Source of the DNA: Adenophora triphylla var. japonica
Taxonomy: Eukaryota; Streptophyta; Magnoliopsida; Asterales; Campanulaceae
DNA length: 64,000 nucleotides
Direction of reading: 5' to 3'
Assembly (NCBI GenBank): GCA_022495995.1
Contig: JAFEMH010001463.1
Location: 62,001-126,000 of the forward strand
Shown here: in pieces, positions 22,184-35,200 of the stretch
Position numbering within the stretch: position 1 is the stretch's first letter
Layout of the letters: every line of letters begins with the position of its first letter
The notes under the pieces: model-generated
What the model was told of the DNA's origin: nothing
Databases searched by the model: none
What the model saw: the letters and a program-made list of their open reading frames with translations, nothing else
Made by a program: the position numbers and the translations under genes

Positions 22184-22755
22184 CAAACTTGGAGGAGCTT
22201 AGGTGAAAATATGTCAATATTTATCTTTGAAATTGTCAAGGAAACTTCATTTATCTTCCTCAGCTCATTTTCTCTCTTTTGTCTCCATGGAAAAAGCTTA
22301 AGGTTCTTAAATCCTTCCAAAAATTCATATCAAATTCAATACTATTCCGTTCTTCGATCGGTCTTCACCAAATTGTTCGGAAAGTCGGGGGGATCTCATC
22401 TAGCCGATTAAAGTTCTTCTTAATTTCGAAGTATTTTTGTAAGTTGTTATATTTTTCCTTCCATGGCATGCTCATGTAGAGATATAATTGTTGTTGTTGT
22501 TATATAATTGTTAAATGTGATTTTTGGATCATCTTATGGAGTTTGAAAATGTTAAAAATGGGTCTTTGGCTTGATTGGAATGATTTAAGAAAAAGGGTAA
22601 GTATACAATGAAAATTTTGGTTAATTAATGAATTCCTTGTCTTTTAAATAAATCTAGTGTCCAGTACATGTCAATTTTTTTATTTATCTCTTCAATTCCA
22701 TATGAAGGCATTTAGTACATGCAGAAGATATAATTTTCAATAGAGTGCATATATA
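22184..22755. other. Solo LTR continues, no gene seen
   Basis: AT-rich sequence continuous with 14133-14607 once nested element 2 is removed (AGCTTAGGTGAAAATATG matches the phrase style on the left side). A pyrimidine-rich stretch lies at 22255-22300. Confidence 0.5.
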
Positions 22756-22923
22756 TCTATAGTATAAATCAAAACCCCTCTCCGTGAACAGTACAATGAA
22801 CAGTACCACATGCCAAGTTTCCCATTTTGTCCTCACTAAGTTGTCCCTTTCCCATTTTGCCCTTTAATTTTTTTTTAAATTAAAAAAAAAAAAAGCGTGT
22901 CCTCGAACACGAGCTTTTACTAG
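22756..22923 (+). mobile_element. Miniature Helitron, 168 bp
   Basis: The 5' end is TCTATAGTATAAATC and the 3' end is CTAG. A hairpin (CGTGT, 6-nt loop, ACACG at 22896-22911) ends 12 bases before the 3' terminus, and the flanks are A on the left and T on the right. These are the structural hallmarks of Helitrons, which transpose by a rolling-circle route and make no TSD. It has no coding capacity, so it would be mobilised by an autonomous relative. Confidence 0.75.
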
Positions 22924-24715
22924 TATATCTATATGAATCAATTTTAATACTCCGTCCTTGTTGATTGGTGTTGAGGTAGTTACTTCAACTTAATTAAGTT
23001 GACAAAAAAGAGTCAAATGGGGAATGTTCTTTTTGGGTTGGAGGAAGTGAGTTTGGATATTCTTGGATCTATGCTCTGCTTCTTTACTCTCATTAATTGT
23101 TTCCATGAATTGGCTTCTGCCAGATTTTGTTTCTCTCGCCGCGGTTGACTAGTCACTCATTTACTACTTTGATTGCTTTCTTTGAATTAATGTTCATTTC
23201 ATGTTTAAATTGAATATTGTTATTGTATAATAGTTGTATATTAAGCTTGGGCATTTTAATGGGTTATGTAAGAAATAGAAAAGAGGTTTTGAGTGTGTAT
23301 GGTGAATTGTTGGTATAATGGTTGTATATTACTTTGGGGTATATTTTACTTGGAGTTGGAATTATAATGGTTGTATATCACTTTGGGGTATATTTTACTT
23401 GAAGTTGGAATTATAATGGTTGTATATCACTTTGGGTATATTTTACTTAGAGTTGGAATATGGAAGTGTTGCATGTGATTTTGTACATTTTTCTTGGGTT
23501 GGAAATGGTTTGGGTGGTGTCATAGTGAAGTTTGGGTTATGGTATTTGTTGCTTGAGGTGAACAAGGTGAAAGGAAACATTGGGTCATTTTACTTTGAGT
23601 TTGGAAATGGTACAAGTGGCTTTGGCTTGGTTAGAAATGGGTTGAGGTCATTTTGGTATAAGTGTTGAACTGAATGTTGAGTTTTAGTGTTGTTGTTTTA
23701 GTTGGAAAGGTTGGTATATGAAATTGTAAAAGGTTGCTGATGTTTTCAGTCTCTATTCTGAATTCAGCATGGGGCACAAGTCGTGCCATGCCTGGGGGAC
23801 TAGTCATGCCATGTTGGACGACTGTATCAGACAGTACGTAAAAGGGTCACGAGTCGTGCCCTGGCCAGTTTTGTGGAATTATTTTAAAGCTATGTATGTT
23901 CAAGTTTATAACCTATCTTTCAACCAATTGCAATACAATCGAAGTACAACATATGAACAACAACTTGATGTCTTTATATCCCAGTTGTGATAAGTGGAAG
24001 ATGTTTAAATGGTTGGTTAAAGTAGGTTGGAACCATAGATTCCATTGAACCCAACTTGTTTAATATCATTGTATGATTGTTGTTACATCCTTGAATGGTT
24101 ATTATAAACGTGTAGACATTATGTGTTGCACTTTTGATAATTGTTTGACATCTTTATGATGTGCTTGATTAGGGTTCCCTACTTTGGAATCCTAAGTTTA
24201 ATTGGTTCAAGGATGGTTTAGCCTTAGTGCTATTGTTCATGGATACTTGTAATCATTTGATATCATGTTGATATGTTATATTGGTATGGTTCCCTACTTT
24301 GGAATCATCGGTTGTTGTAAGCAAGTATGTAGTACTGTGCTTCTATTTCTAGTCCAGATCGTGCTTGAATTTTGGGCAGTGTTATGGGACTATAATGGCA
24401 CCCGAGCCGAGTTCGTTATAGTCCATACACTGGTTCCCTGTTTGCCCAGCCATCGGCCATGGTTTGGGAGTAGTGAACTAGCTCAAAAGTAGTCTAGTTG
24501 CACTATTGGGTATGACTTTGTGTCATAGTCCCCGTTTATTGTTATTATGATTTGGTTCCGAAATGATTTCTTCAACGATTGATGCTGCTCAGATCGTGAT
24601 ATCATTTTGAGGATTAAACCTTGGCTCAGTATCCTTGCAATGGTTACAGTATTACAATTATGTGTTGATATATATATCTTTCTTTGTGTTGATAAGAATG
24701 TAATATATATATATA
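22924..24715. other. Solo LTR continues, no gene seen
   Basis: AT-rich DNA with a short triple repeat of GGTTGTATATCACTTTGGGGTATATTTTACTTGGAGTTGGAATTATAAT-type phrases (about 23310-23460) and a cluster of GTCGTGCC/GTCATGCC words (23779-23862). Open frames here are short and unrecognisable. Confidence 0.5.
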
Positions 24716-25596
<881 letters not shown>

Positions 25597-26455
25597 CCCG
25601 TCGCCACCACTAGCTGCCTAGGTTTGTGGCTATCCTTCTCAAAGTTGGGCATCCTCTCCCACAACTTCACCGCTATCTCAGCGGGTCCCCGTGACTTACT
25701 CTCCTGCAGGTAAGCACAGCAAAATCACGTTAGTCCTTCAGCTTATCTCAGAAACATGCATACATACACAAAATAATGCACACATTGCTAAAGAAAAGCA
25801 TTCATGAGAAGTTTTCTAGCATCATTTGCCTAGAACACGTGTCTTTCATCATTTGAAACACGTCACCTCGAGCACATGCTCTCCCAAGCACAAAAATTCA
25901 AGTTTTCACAAAATTCTTGGTATATAGGTTTTAATCTTTCAAAATGACATGCATGAATCATTTTCATCGTCCAAAATCATGTTTTCACATCCATGATCAA
26001 AAGTTGACCTAGTTCTAGCACATGCAAGAACTCCGTTACATTTTAGGCATTATTTTTCTCACTTTATTTTCAAAAATGAGTCATTCTCATATTTTTTTTC
26101 GAATAAATTTCACATGCATGATTATTCATATCCTTAGCCCCATAGGTTAATTATCAAATCCATAAAATCATCAACAAAATCACAAGAAAGATTCAAAAAT
26201 TTCCAAAATTCGAGTCTAGCCCTAATCAATCAAAAATCAATCAAAATTGATGAAATCAAGTAAATCGAGAGTGCTTACCCCAATCGATTGAGGTTTCATA
26301 GACTTGTGCTCCCTTTTACCGGGATAGAACTCAGAAGTAGGCGCCGCGAAGTCATACTTCCGCTCGGTCCTAACAAACACCCTCCGCCTCATTCTCGCAA
26401 TTTGCGACAAGGTTCGATGCACTTGGCGGGGCAAGATGTTCCCTTCTTGATCCAT

Positions 26456-26697
26456 TTTGAGCAATAGGAAGCTAGAGATTCGAAAACCTTGGTGTTTTTC
26501 TCTCTTTTCTCTCCTCTCTCCTCGCAAGAACAACAGCAACAATGGCTGCTGCCCGTTCTCCTTCTATTTAAATAAATCTGGTGAAATTAGGATTTAAGCC
26601 GGACGGCTTCTTTTTTCCCATCTCATGTCGGGCGGCTTCATCCGCCTCAGACTGAATTTACATTTTTTCCCCTGGACTCTCCATTTAAGCAACAAAT
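26456..26697 (-). promoter_or_regulatory. Upstream region of the antisense PMD gene
   Basis: On the - strand a TATA-like TATTTAAATAG lies at 26564-26574, about 110 bp before the ATG. Upstream of it are two GCCGG(G/A)CGGCTTC motifs (about 26597-26609 and 26628-26638 on the + strand). The same motif is found upstream of the DUF7745-like gene and in the outer LTR. Confidence 0.5.
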
Positions 26698-27306
26698 CCT
26701 CTGTTATTTCCAAATAGAATGACGTTGTCTCCCAAAATCTTCCGTTATCTCCAAATGGAATAACGTCGTCTCTCAAAATCTTTCGTTATTCCCAAATGGA
26801 ATAAAGTTTTCTCCCAAAATTTTCCGTTATCACCAAATGGGATAACATATCCTCCGAGAAACCTTCCGTTATCGCCAAATGGGATAATGTATCCTCCGAA
26901 AAATCTCCGTTATCGCCAAATGGGATAACGTCTCCTCCGGAAAATATCCGTTATCGCCAAATGGGATAACGTCTCCTCCGAAAAACCTTCCGTTATCGCC
27001 AAATGGGATAACGTACCCTCCGGGAAATCATTCGTTATCGCCAAATGGGATAACGTCTCCTCCGAAAAAATCTCCGTTATCGCCAAATGGGATAACATAT
27101 CCTCCGAGAAATCCTTCCGTTATCGCCAAATGGGTTAACGTATCCTTCGGGAAATCTCCGTTATCGCCAAATGGGATAACGTCTCCTTCGAGAAATCCTC
27201 CGTTATCGCAAAATGGGATAACTTCTCCTCCAGAAATCATCCGTTATCGCCAAATGGGATAACGTCTCCTCCAGAAATCTCCGTTATCGCCAAATGGGAT
27301 AACGTC
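26698..27306. repeat. Tandem array of about 41-bp units with inverted repeat
   Basis: About 14-15 copies of TCCGTTATCGCCAAATGGGATAACGTCTCCTCCGAAAAATC. Each unit contains CGTTATC and GATAACG arms around a short loop. Copies on the left (26698-26830) are diverged and those on the right nearly identical. It lies between the antisense PMD promoter and the 3' LTR. Confidence 0.9.
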
Positions 27307-27490
27307 AGGTGACAGCCTCCGAATTGTTAAAATTCAAGCTTTAGCTACCTCTATTTCCGCGATAGCGACGAAAGCTATAACTTCTTCAGGTGACAACCTC
27401 CGAATTGTCAAAATTCAAGATTTAGCTACCTCTATCTCCGCGATAGCGACGAAAGCTATAGCTTCTTCAGGTGACAGCCTCTGAATTGTC
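27307..27490. repeat. Tandem repeat, about 82-bp period
   Basis: CAGGTGACAGCCTCCGAATTGT...CCGCGATAGCGACGAAAGCTATAACTTCTT occurs twice, with a third partial copy at 27468-27490. It is non-coding and follows the 41-bp array directly. Confidence 0.85.
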
Positions 27491-28058
27491 AAAAGGCCCA
27501 GGATCCTAGACATGTTCCTAACTGTCTAGTGACTCCTTGATCTACGATCACGGCTTGATTCCTCTGGGATACATACGTAGGTAGCCTTTCAAAGGTCCAG
27601 CCATCCGACCACATTGGTCATTCCCTTTCTTCATCACTCCTCAGTGGTGCATGAGCCTTTCAAAAGGTCCAACCATCCGACCACAATGGTCATTCCCTTC
27701 ATTTGGAATATCCCCAGCAGGATCAGCCATTCGACCTCTTAGGTCACTTCCTTTCCATCCTCATAGCAAGAGACCAGTTTCTCTTCGCCATTCCCCAATG
27801 GATGCCGAACTACGATCATGGCTTGATTCCTCCGGAATACGTAAGTAGCCTACTTTAGGTTCAGCCAATCCATCACATATGACATTCTTTCCCCAGTGGA
27901 CCCAGAACTACGATCATGGCTTAATTCCTCTGGGGTACGTAGGTAGCCTTCCAAAGGTTCAGCCACTCGACCTCCTTGGTCACCCAAACCCAATCCATCT
28001 CGACAGTTCGCCAGATTGGATTCTTTTATCGACAACCCCAATTGCCTTGCAAGTACCG
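27491..28058 (+). other. Conserved pre-LTR motif of the outer element, repeated
   Basis: The phrase CGATCATGGCTTGATTCCTC-GGGATACGTAGGTAGCC-AAAGGTCCAGCC-CCGACC occurs about three times (27547, 27810, 27910) with additional half copies (27655, 27725). It is the same-direction equivalent of the single motif found in both nested elements. Confidence 0.65.
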
Positions 28059-28073
28059 TTGCCGAGGGGCTTC
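28059..28073 (+). promoter_or_regulatory. Polypurine tract of the outer element
   Basis: TTGCCGAGGGGCTTC directly precedes the TGTAAGTATCC start of the LTR. It differs little from the tracts of the two nested elements. Confidence 0.75.
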
Positions 28074-29870
28074 TGTAAGTATCCAAATCTGGCACATGCC
28101 TTCCGGTTAAGTTTCCTGGCAATTCCTCGAACTTTCATAAAGTTCAGGGGCGATTCGGAAACTTTTCCAAACTTTCCAACGGAGGAAGGACCTGCTAGGA
28201 ATTAAAATTCCAAGCAGGACCTCGCTGGAAAGAAGCCTCTAGTGCCACCTTGCATGAATATAGAAACATGTTGACACGACAGAGGATAACGCCGGACAGC
28301 TTCTTTTGCCAAGGATTAACGCCAGGCGGCTTCTTTAGGAAGCACACTGCAACCTATAAATAGAGGCCTCCTCTACCCATTTTAAGGAGGACAAAAGAAG
28401 CACTGTTACTCTGCCCATTTAACACCACGAATTTGTAGAGATTAAAACACTCCAAAAACCACCTTCCTCCTCCATAAAACCCTTCCTAAACTATTCCTAA
28501 ATAGGAAAATCTCCTTGGGAGATAGAGAGAACCACCATTGGTAATCTCTCCTTCCTTTCCCCTTGAAATACTCTCATTATATTGCTCTATTTATTGCTTG
28601 CCATTTATCTTGCCTTTACTTGTCATTTATATTGATTATTTGCTATAAAGTTCTTATCTTTATCATGTAAATCACCATATCCCCCTTCCCCCTAGACAAA
28701 TGATTCATTGGGGATCCTCTCCCAAGGATGAACAAGGGTCCACATGTGGCTTGTTCTAGGGAAGATCCATCACATGATGATGTGATATCCCTTTATTTTT
28801 ACATAAAAATGCAATCTTTATTTCCATAATGTCATCCCCTTCCATTGATCTAGCCTTCCAAGAATTGTCCAACTTATGAGGTCTTAAAGGACATAGGAAG
28901 TCATAAAGATCTCCCCTTTACTTCATGTCTTTAGTTTAGATAATGTTCATTACGTTATTTACCTTAAAAATGCAATCTTTACTTTCAATGTCATTTCCCC
29001 CATGTCCCTTAAGGTTGGATCACTCTCTGAGGATTGTTTAGTAGCCTTTTAAGGCACGAAAGACATAGGATGAGTATAAAGATCCAATCTTTATACCCCT
29101 TTCCCTAGTCCCCTTGCTTCTTGGAGCATTCCGTGGTGTGGATCGGTGTAAAGACTTCATCTTTACATCGTTTTCGCCACTAAAATGCCATAGTCGTAGT
29201 CCCTTTAGAAGCGGACGAATCTTAGTCCCGACATCTCCGATAATCACTTGAGACGAGCATAAATGTCCCTACGAATCTCTATCGTCTCAAGATGTAGGAT
29301 TGATGGGCAAAGATCCCTCTTTTTTTAAAGAGTCTCATTCTTGGACTTAAAAGGTGTCACTCTCTCGATCACATGTGACCAAGTCCCCAAAAAACGTTGG
29401 TTTAAGACATACCAAGGCTCTTACGCCTACTATGATTGATTAATCCAACGGGAGGGTAAAAGGGTCATGTAATGATGATCACATGTCCAAAATGAGCACG
29501 GGATCAAAATCCCGAAAACATCAAATCCAAGGAATCCCGAACTATAACCTACTTATATGATTTATATGTCAGGCAGATAAACTTGGCACATTCCCTCCCT
29601 TTTTCAAATCACACACATACACACACATGAGCGCACAAACAAGCACAAACTTCGGATCTAGGAAGACTTGCTTTTGCAAGCCTCCTTGGGTGAACACGAT
29701 CCGTTCTTCCCAAGGAGTAACTTAACCTCCGGACCCTTATCCTTTTTTTCAAAGTTTTTAGGAAATCAAAATGGCGTTACGACTCCGTTTTTCAATAAAC
29801 CGGTGTCTTCAAACTGAGGTGAAACAGCGACCCTATAAAACGATTCAATCGCCGAAAGGGCACACATTCA
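28074..29870 (+). repeat. 3' LTR of the outer Tat-type element
   Basis: It starts TGTAAGTATCC after the polypurine tract and ends GGGCACACATTCA, parallel to the LTR ends of the nested elements on the - strand (TGTAAGTACGCC... GCGCACATTCA). A TATAAATA box lies at 28355-28362 after two GGCGGCTTC-type motifs. Inside are loosely repeated AAAAATGCAATCTTTA and CCTTAAGG...GGACATAGGA phrases (28785-29130). No second LTR is in the window, so the ends rest on motif comparison. Confidence 0.75.
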
Positions 29871-29963
29871 CACACGTGATACTTGACATTTGAACCGTAT
29901 CGAGTTTAGGCCCGATATAAAAGGTCCAGGCTCATCATATTTTTTTTCTTGACACAAATAAAA

Positions 29964-30074
29964 ATGGGCCTTGGCATGATCATTAGAGATGAACATGGAG
30001 TTTGGATTTTAGGTGGTTATCAAACTTCACTGCTCATATCAAAGAACTTTAGTTTTGATGTTATTAAATATTAG
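29964..30074 (+). pseudogene. Fragment resembling LINE-type RNase H
   Basis: A 36-codon frame contains GLGMIIRDEHGVWILGGY, the first-strand pattern (GxGxxIRDxxGxW) of the RNase H domain at the end of plant LINE polyproteins or of related host proteins. It is too short to be functional and has no clear continuation; the next frame (30148-30411) is not recognisable. Confidence 0.45.
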
Positions 30075-31144
30075 ATTTTATATTATAAAGGTAACGAATT
30101 CAAATTCTGTTAAAGATATGTGCTAATTTATTTATAGGCCATTTGATATGCATATATATGATTCGAGACTTCGAGTGGACGAAAGAGAGTCCTTAGCCTC
30201 GTTGATATCCGTGACTTGGATTGTGGGCAAAAAATTGCTCATGGTGGTATTTGCGATTGGCAACTCCGTAGTCTACATACCCATTCATTCAAAGACAATA
30301 GTCAATATTGAGTTTAGATGTGTTATTCGTGCTTGCAAAAATTTGTTATCTTTAATTGCAGAAATTCATATGTTGCGACGGATTATATGTTGTGACGAAT
30401 TGTATTTTTAGGGCCGCAAAACTTTTCAACACCTATAAACTATTTTCCACCATGGTTGTTTTTATTAGTTTTGCGCCCCTTTTGCTAGAAAAATCTTGCA
30501 CTGGGTTGTAATTATAGACTCAATTGGTGTCGAGTTGCTGCAATTGATGTTTCAAATTGAAGATCTGCTAAACTAAAAATAGGTGACAGAAGGTTCTAGA
30601 AAGCCATCTAAAAAAATGAAAATGAAATTGGAGCATAATTAATATAAAAAAACAAATAAATATTTTGGTGACTGAATTATAAGCCAATTTTCAATGTCCT
30701 CAGTGTTTTTTTTATTATCCTCAATATACTTCACTAAACTTTTATAGTTTATTCAATATAACCACATTGTCCATTAAATTGTTAATAACTTAATAAAGGG
30801 TAGTTAAATGACCTCAATTGTTAATAACTTAATAAAGGTTAGTTAAATGACCTCAAGTGACTAACTTGGGTTTACCTTACGACGTTTTTGTTAGCTTATT
30901 TTTATGTATGCAGACTAGGTTTTGGGGGGGGGGGGGCGAGAACCCGCACCATTTTACATGCACGTGAAATTCACATATCATAAGCATGACTAACTTTCGT
31001 TAGGTTTTGAATCAAAACCCGCACCATAGTTCATCAAAACTTTTGATGATTTACCGGACAGATTGGTGATATTGAAAAAGGTGTTAACGTTTCATGAGAA
31101 AAATAAAAAATCTATAGTATAAATTAAATAGTGAGGACATTAGA
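30075..31144. other. AT-rich intergenic DNA, no gene seen
   Basis: This contains a tandem duplicate of ATTGTTAATAACTTAATAAAGG-TAGTTAAATGACCTCA (about 30778-30856), a G12 run near 30925, and a Helitron-like 5' end TCTATAGTATAAATTAAA at 31111 without a convincing 3' partner. Confidence 0.5.
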
Positions 31145-31158
31145 AATTGGTCCAAAGT

Positions 31159-31886
31159 AGACATGTCCAAACGGTTTCGATTCTGGTTTTCGGTTTCGGA
31201 ATCGCCGGTTTCCGGTTTCCAAATAGCCAAAATCGTATTCGAACCATATTAATCCGGTTCCCGGTTCCCGGTTCTATTCGCCGGTTTCGGTTCCGGTTCC
31301 AACGGTTCCATCACCATCACCATCTAACTTTTTTTTTTTTTTTTTCACTTGGAAAGTATGTTTTTGAAAAGAATGAGAAGTGGACAAAATTTGGTTAGTA
31401 TATTATTAAATATAGAATAAAAATTCTAATAATATTTTTAGGAAAAAAAAGGGGCGGCACCCTTATAATTTTATTAATATAATTAAAAATATTACAATGA
31501 GGGGGAACAATCAAGTCTTTTCCTTTTATAATTCAAGGGTAGACAAAAGGAGCCTATACCTCTATAGTCTATATTACAACATTTATCTAAATTCTAGTCT
31601 AATTTAAATAAAACAAAACAAAACGTGTCGCCGAGCACAAGCATTATTCTAAATAAATAAAGAATATTACATTAACTTACCTTGATCAATCGCCGGTTTT
31701 CGGTTCTCGGTTCTCGGTTCCCGGTTCCGGAACCGTCGGTTTCTCGGTTCCCAATATGGTGGATTCGTATTCGAACCGTTTCAATCCGATTTTCGATTAC
31801 GTTCAATTCCCAATTTCGACGGTTTCCAATTTTCGCTGGTTCCAATACTACCCGCCGATTTCGTTGATTTTCGATTCTATTTGGAC
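31159..31886. mobile_element. hAT-like non-autonomous element, candidate
   Basis: Both ends carry many CGGTTTCGGTTCCGG-type words (31170-31320 and 31690-31880). Plant hAT MITEs often show such words next to ATGTCCAAA termini, and here ATGTCCAAA lies near the left end and its inverse TTTGGACAT near the right. The 13-bp repeat ATTGGTCCAAAGT flanks both sides (31146-31158 and 31887-31899). This is longer than the 8 bp usual for hAT, so the exact ends are uncertain. It has no coding capacity. It sits 50 bp before the heat-shock-like site of the next gene. Confidence 0.45.
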
Positions 31887-31949
31887 ATTGGTCCAAAGTG
31901 ACCAAAATATTAGTTTTGACTTTTGGCAAATAAACGAGACGCGAGACTT

Positions 31950-31962
31950 GAAACTTCCCGAG
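31950..31962 (+). promoter_or_regulatory. Heat-shock-element-like site upstream of the Aha1-like gene
   Basis: GAAACTTCCCGAG has the alternating GAAnnTTCnnGA(A) layout of a heat shock factor site, with the third unit imperfect. It lies 270-282 bp before the ATG and before a pyrimidine-rich leader (31978-32040). Heat control of Hsp90 co-chaperones is common, so the site is plausible; nothing here proves binding. Confidence 0.4.
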
Positions 31963-32231
31963 TCGAAGGAGCAAATCTCTTACTCTCCCTTGTCTCTCAC
32001 AGTCTCCCTCTTTCTTTTCCCGATCCACACGCCTCTCTCCCATTAATTTATCCCCAATTTGCTTTAATCCAATCGTCAATTTCTAGGTATTCAAGAAAAA
32101 ATATCATTGTTTGTGGGTTTCATTTGATTTGATTTGATTTGATTTGAAAGAGGGTTTTGTGTGGATTAATTTCCTGCATTTTTGGTTGAAATCCAATTTC
32201 AAGGGCTTAGAGGTATCATAATCATAAGAAT

Positions 32232-35200
32232 ATGGAAGGTGGTACCGCGGTGTCGTCGGAGAATCAGATTGGGGAATCATCAGCTGCCGGCGCCGGCTCA
32301 TCGTATACCTATTGGGTGAGGGAGGCGACCCAAGATGCGGCTCCAGCCCCTGTCCCTCGGAAGCTCACTGCTGAAGACCTCTCCAATCAATCCAAGCCTT
32401 CCACCCACCTCGGCTCCGCCTGGAATAAGGTTTTTGTTCTTCCCCTTCTGTTAGTTTAAGTTTGATTAATTGAGTATTAATTGTTTTAATGTAGTGTATG
32501 TGGAATTATAGTTTCGTCAACTGATTCTTGGTTGCTTTAGTGTTATTGTTACTGCATTTTTATACTCTCTGTGGATTAACCTGGTGATTGAAGTTGTTTA
32601 GTCATCTTGTTGAATGTCTATCGTTTCTGGAATTCTTGCCAAATAATATTTTGGGTTTTATAGGGAACATTAATTTAAGTCTCGGAGTATAAGTATGGTG
32701 GTACCACTTTTTAGGTGTGCTCTCGGTTGATTGGTCAAATGAGATGATGAAAACAAACTAGAACTAGGTTTGCGAATGAGTTTAATACACTGCTTTTTCT
32801 TGTGCGTGAATGCTAATATGGAAATGATTAATGAATATTTCCAGGTCTTAAGAAATAGTCCAACTCTGAAAGTCTATACTTTAGGAGTGTCTTTTTTAAT
32901 GTTAAGTTATTAAATTGACCTTTGTTTTCTATCATCTTCCTAGGTTCTCCCTGCGCTACTATTTTGTGGACATTAGTGAGATTCAACTATATACACTATT
33001 AAAATTCCCCATATGCCAACTTCCTCAAGTATTTTTACAAAAAATTAGAGAAAGATACTCTCATTTTGGAACATGTATAGATGACAATGAGATTTTAAAG
33101 AAGTCTTAAAAATGTAATAGACCATTTTTTTGGAATATACTCCCTCCGTCCCACTATACTTGACACCCAAGGGGTGGGTTCAAAAACCAAGGAAAAAAAA
33201 TAAAATAAAAAAATGTGTGGTGAAAAATGAAGAGAGAGAATGAGTGGGGTAAATAGTAGTGTTGGTTGAATAAATGTGTGGTAGAAAATGAAGAGAGAGA
33301 ATGAGTGGTGGGGTAGAGTGAATATAAAAATATAAAAACTTGGTTATTTTTGGAAGGTGTCAAGTATATTGGGACGGCCCAAAATGGAAAGAAGTGTCAA
33401 GTATAGTGGGACGGAGGGAGTATTGATAATTTTGAAAGATCAGCTGAAATTATAGCTTAAAATTATGAAACATGATTGTTCTTCTTGGACAAAACTAAAC
33501 TTAAAAATGGGATTCCTTTTATGGATGTAGACAATATTTTGTTTAAAGAAATCGATAAAGGCGGTATTTACTACCAAATGTTTCATGCATGCTTATTTCA
33601 TATCATGATAATAAGTTGTGTGGCTTGGCTTGTCTTGGTTGGATTTGTTTGTGTAGGAGGGTAGTCCTACGGGGTTGCATTAGGGTTTTAGGATATTGAA
33701 CGAGAGTTTTCCGGGTACGGAGGCGTTACATGAATCACCGAATAATAATGAAAAAGAGGAGCGAGAATAGGAACTAGGTGGATTTTCGGGAAAGACAAGT
33801 ATTGCGTGATTTGTTGTTTTGTCCCTAGAGAGAAATATTGTAGAGGATTACCCTTGTTAATTGGTGCAAATGAATAACAAAGTGAGGTATTTATAGGAAA
33901 TGAGTAAGCCCATGTGCATGGCACATGGTCGATGGTGGTAGGCCATCCCGCAATTCTCCCTTATAAACTTAACTAGGCCACGTGTAACCCAATTATTGGA
34001 TCACATGGCAAACTTTCTATTTTAGCCTGCAATTTACTGCTCTCGGAATTTATTGCTCTCGGCGATCCCGATAAGTGGAAAACACTTTCCCCGACCTTGT
34101 CTAATCGCGGAAAGTATTTAAAGGATAACGGCTCGCATATCGAGGGAGAGAAAGACGTATTCGTGGGACGGGAATACGTATGTGGGAGACAATCCGCTAG
34201 GCGGAGATCCATACGCGAGAGAGATCTTCGCGGGACAGAAACCTGTCCGCCGGAAAAGGGGCAACGTGTGTGAGGCATTTGCGCGGAACATGTGTATCCT
34301 ACATTAGTCCCCCTACGCGGGAAATTTCTCTTGAGAGTTTCGCGTGCAAACGACAATTTAATATATTTTGCTTCGACGTGTGAAGTGACAAGACAACAAA
34401 GCATTAGTGCCTTTAACCGGTGGTTGTACGTATTCGAAGCTACAAATAGCATAAATATGTAAGTTAGGATGGCTGTTTTTCTTTTATAATGGAGATATTC
34501 TATTGATTACGCCGGTCGTCGTGAGTTAGCTCGCAGATTATTCGCGGTAAGACGACTAGTGCGCTGATAGAAGTTATAGTCAAGGAGGCCAAACTTTATG
34601 TGGCTTATGATAGACTTCTATGATTAAGAATGTTGAAGGGATAATTTAACTCTGTCACCGATAAATATAGTTTGTGGGAGTGCACAACTTGAAAAGGAAA
34701 AAGCACGTTAGCGGGAAGGAATGTGTTTGGAAAGACACATGCGGGATAATTATTTGCATTTGGACAATTCAATCTATAATTCCACTTAGAAAAACATTAA
34801 CACGCATGAATCAAGCGTGGGAAGAAGATGCATAGTAAATAAGCAAGATATGCTTTTGTGGTACATGCATATGCAGAGGTGCTAGATGAAAATAACGATG
34901 TGGCAAATGAGTTACCAACATCCGCACAATATATTGCTTTTAGGCTTGTTTGATTGATATAGGTCAAATATAAATGACGTGACTGAATAATAAAATTTGT
35001 CATAATATGTTATAAAGTATAATATGTTATAAAGTGTGAGTCACATGTCAAGTGGGTGGATAATATCCTCTTACATTAGTCCCCCTGCGTGGGGGGATTT
35101 TTTTGAGGGAAAGATTCCCGGGCAAATGAACTTTTTGCATTTATTAAATTGAGTAAGACTGTGTATGTCGTGTTTACATGGGTGGGATACCAAGGGTGGG

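Noticed and set aside
25701..25716. CTGCAG/GTAAGC read as a + strand splice donor
   Set aside because: The flanking coding sequence is on the - strand, where the same bases form the acceptor of PMD exon 2 in correct phase.
31111..31652. Possible second Helitron (5' TCTATAGTATAAATT, 3' hairpin and CTAA)
   Set aside because: The base after CTAA is A and not T, the hairpin is weak, and it would overlap the hAT-like element in an impossible crossing manner. The ends are probably separate remnants.
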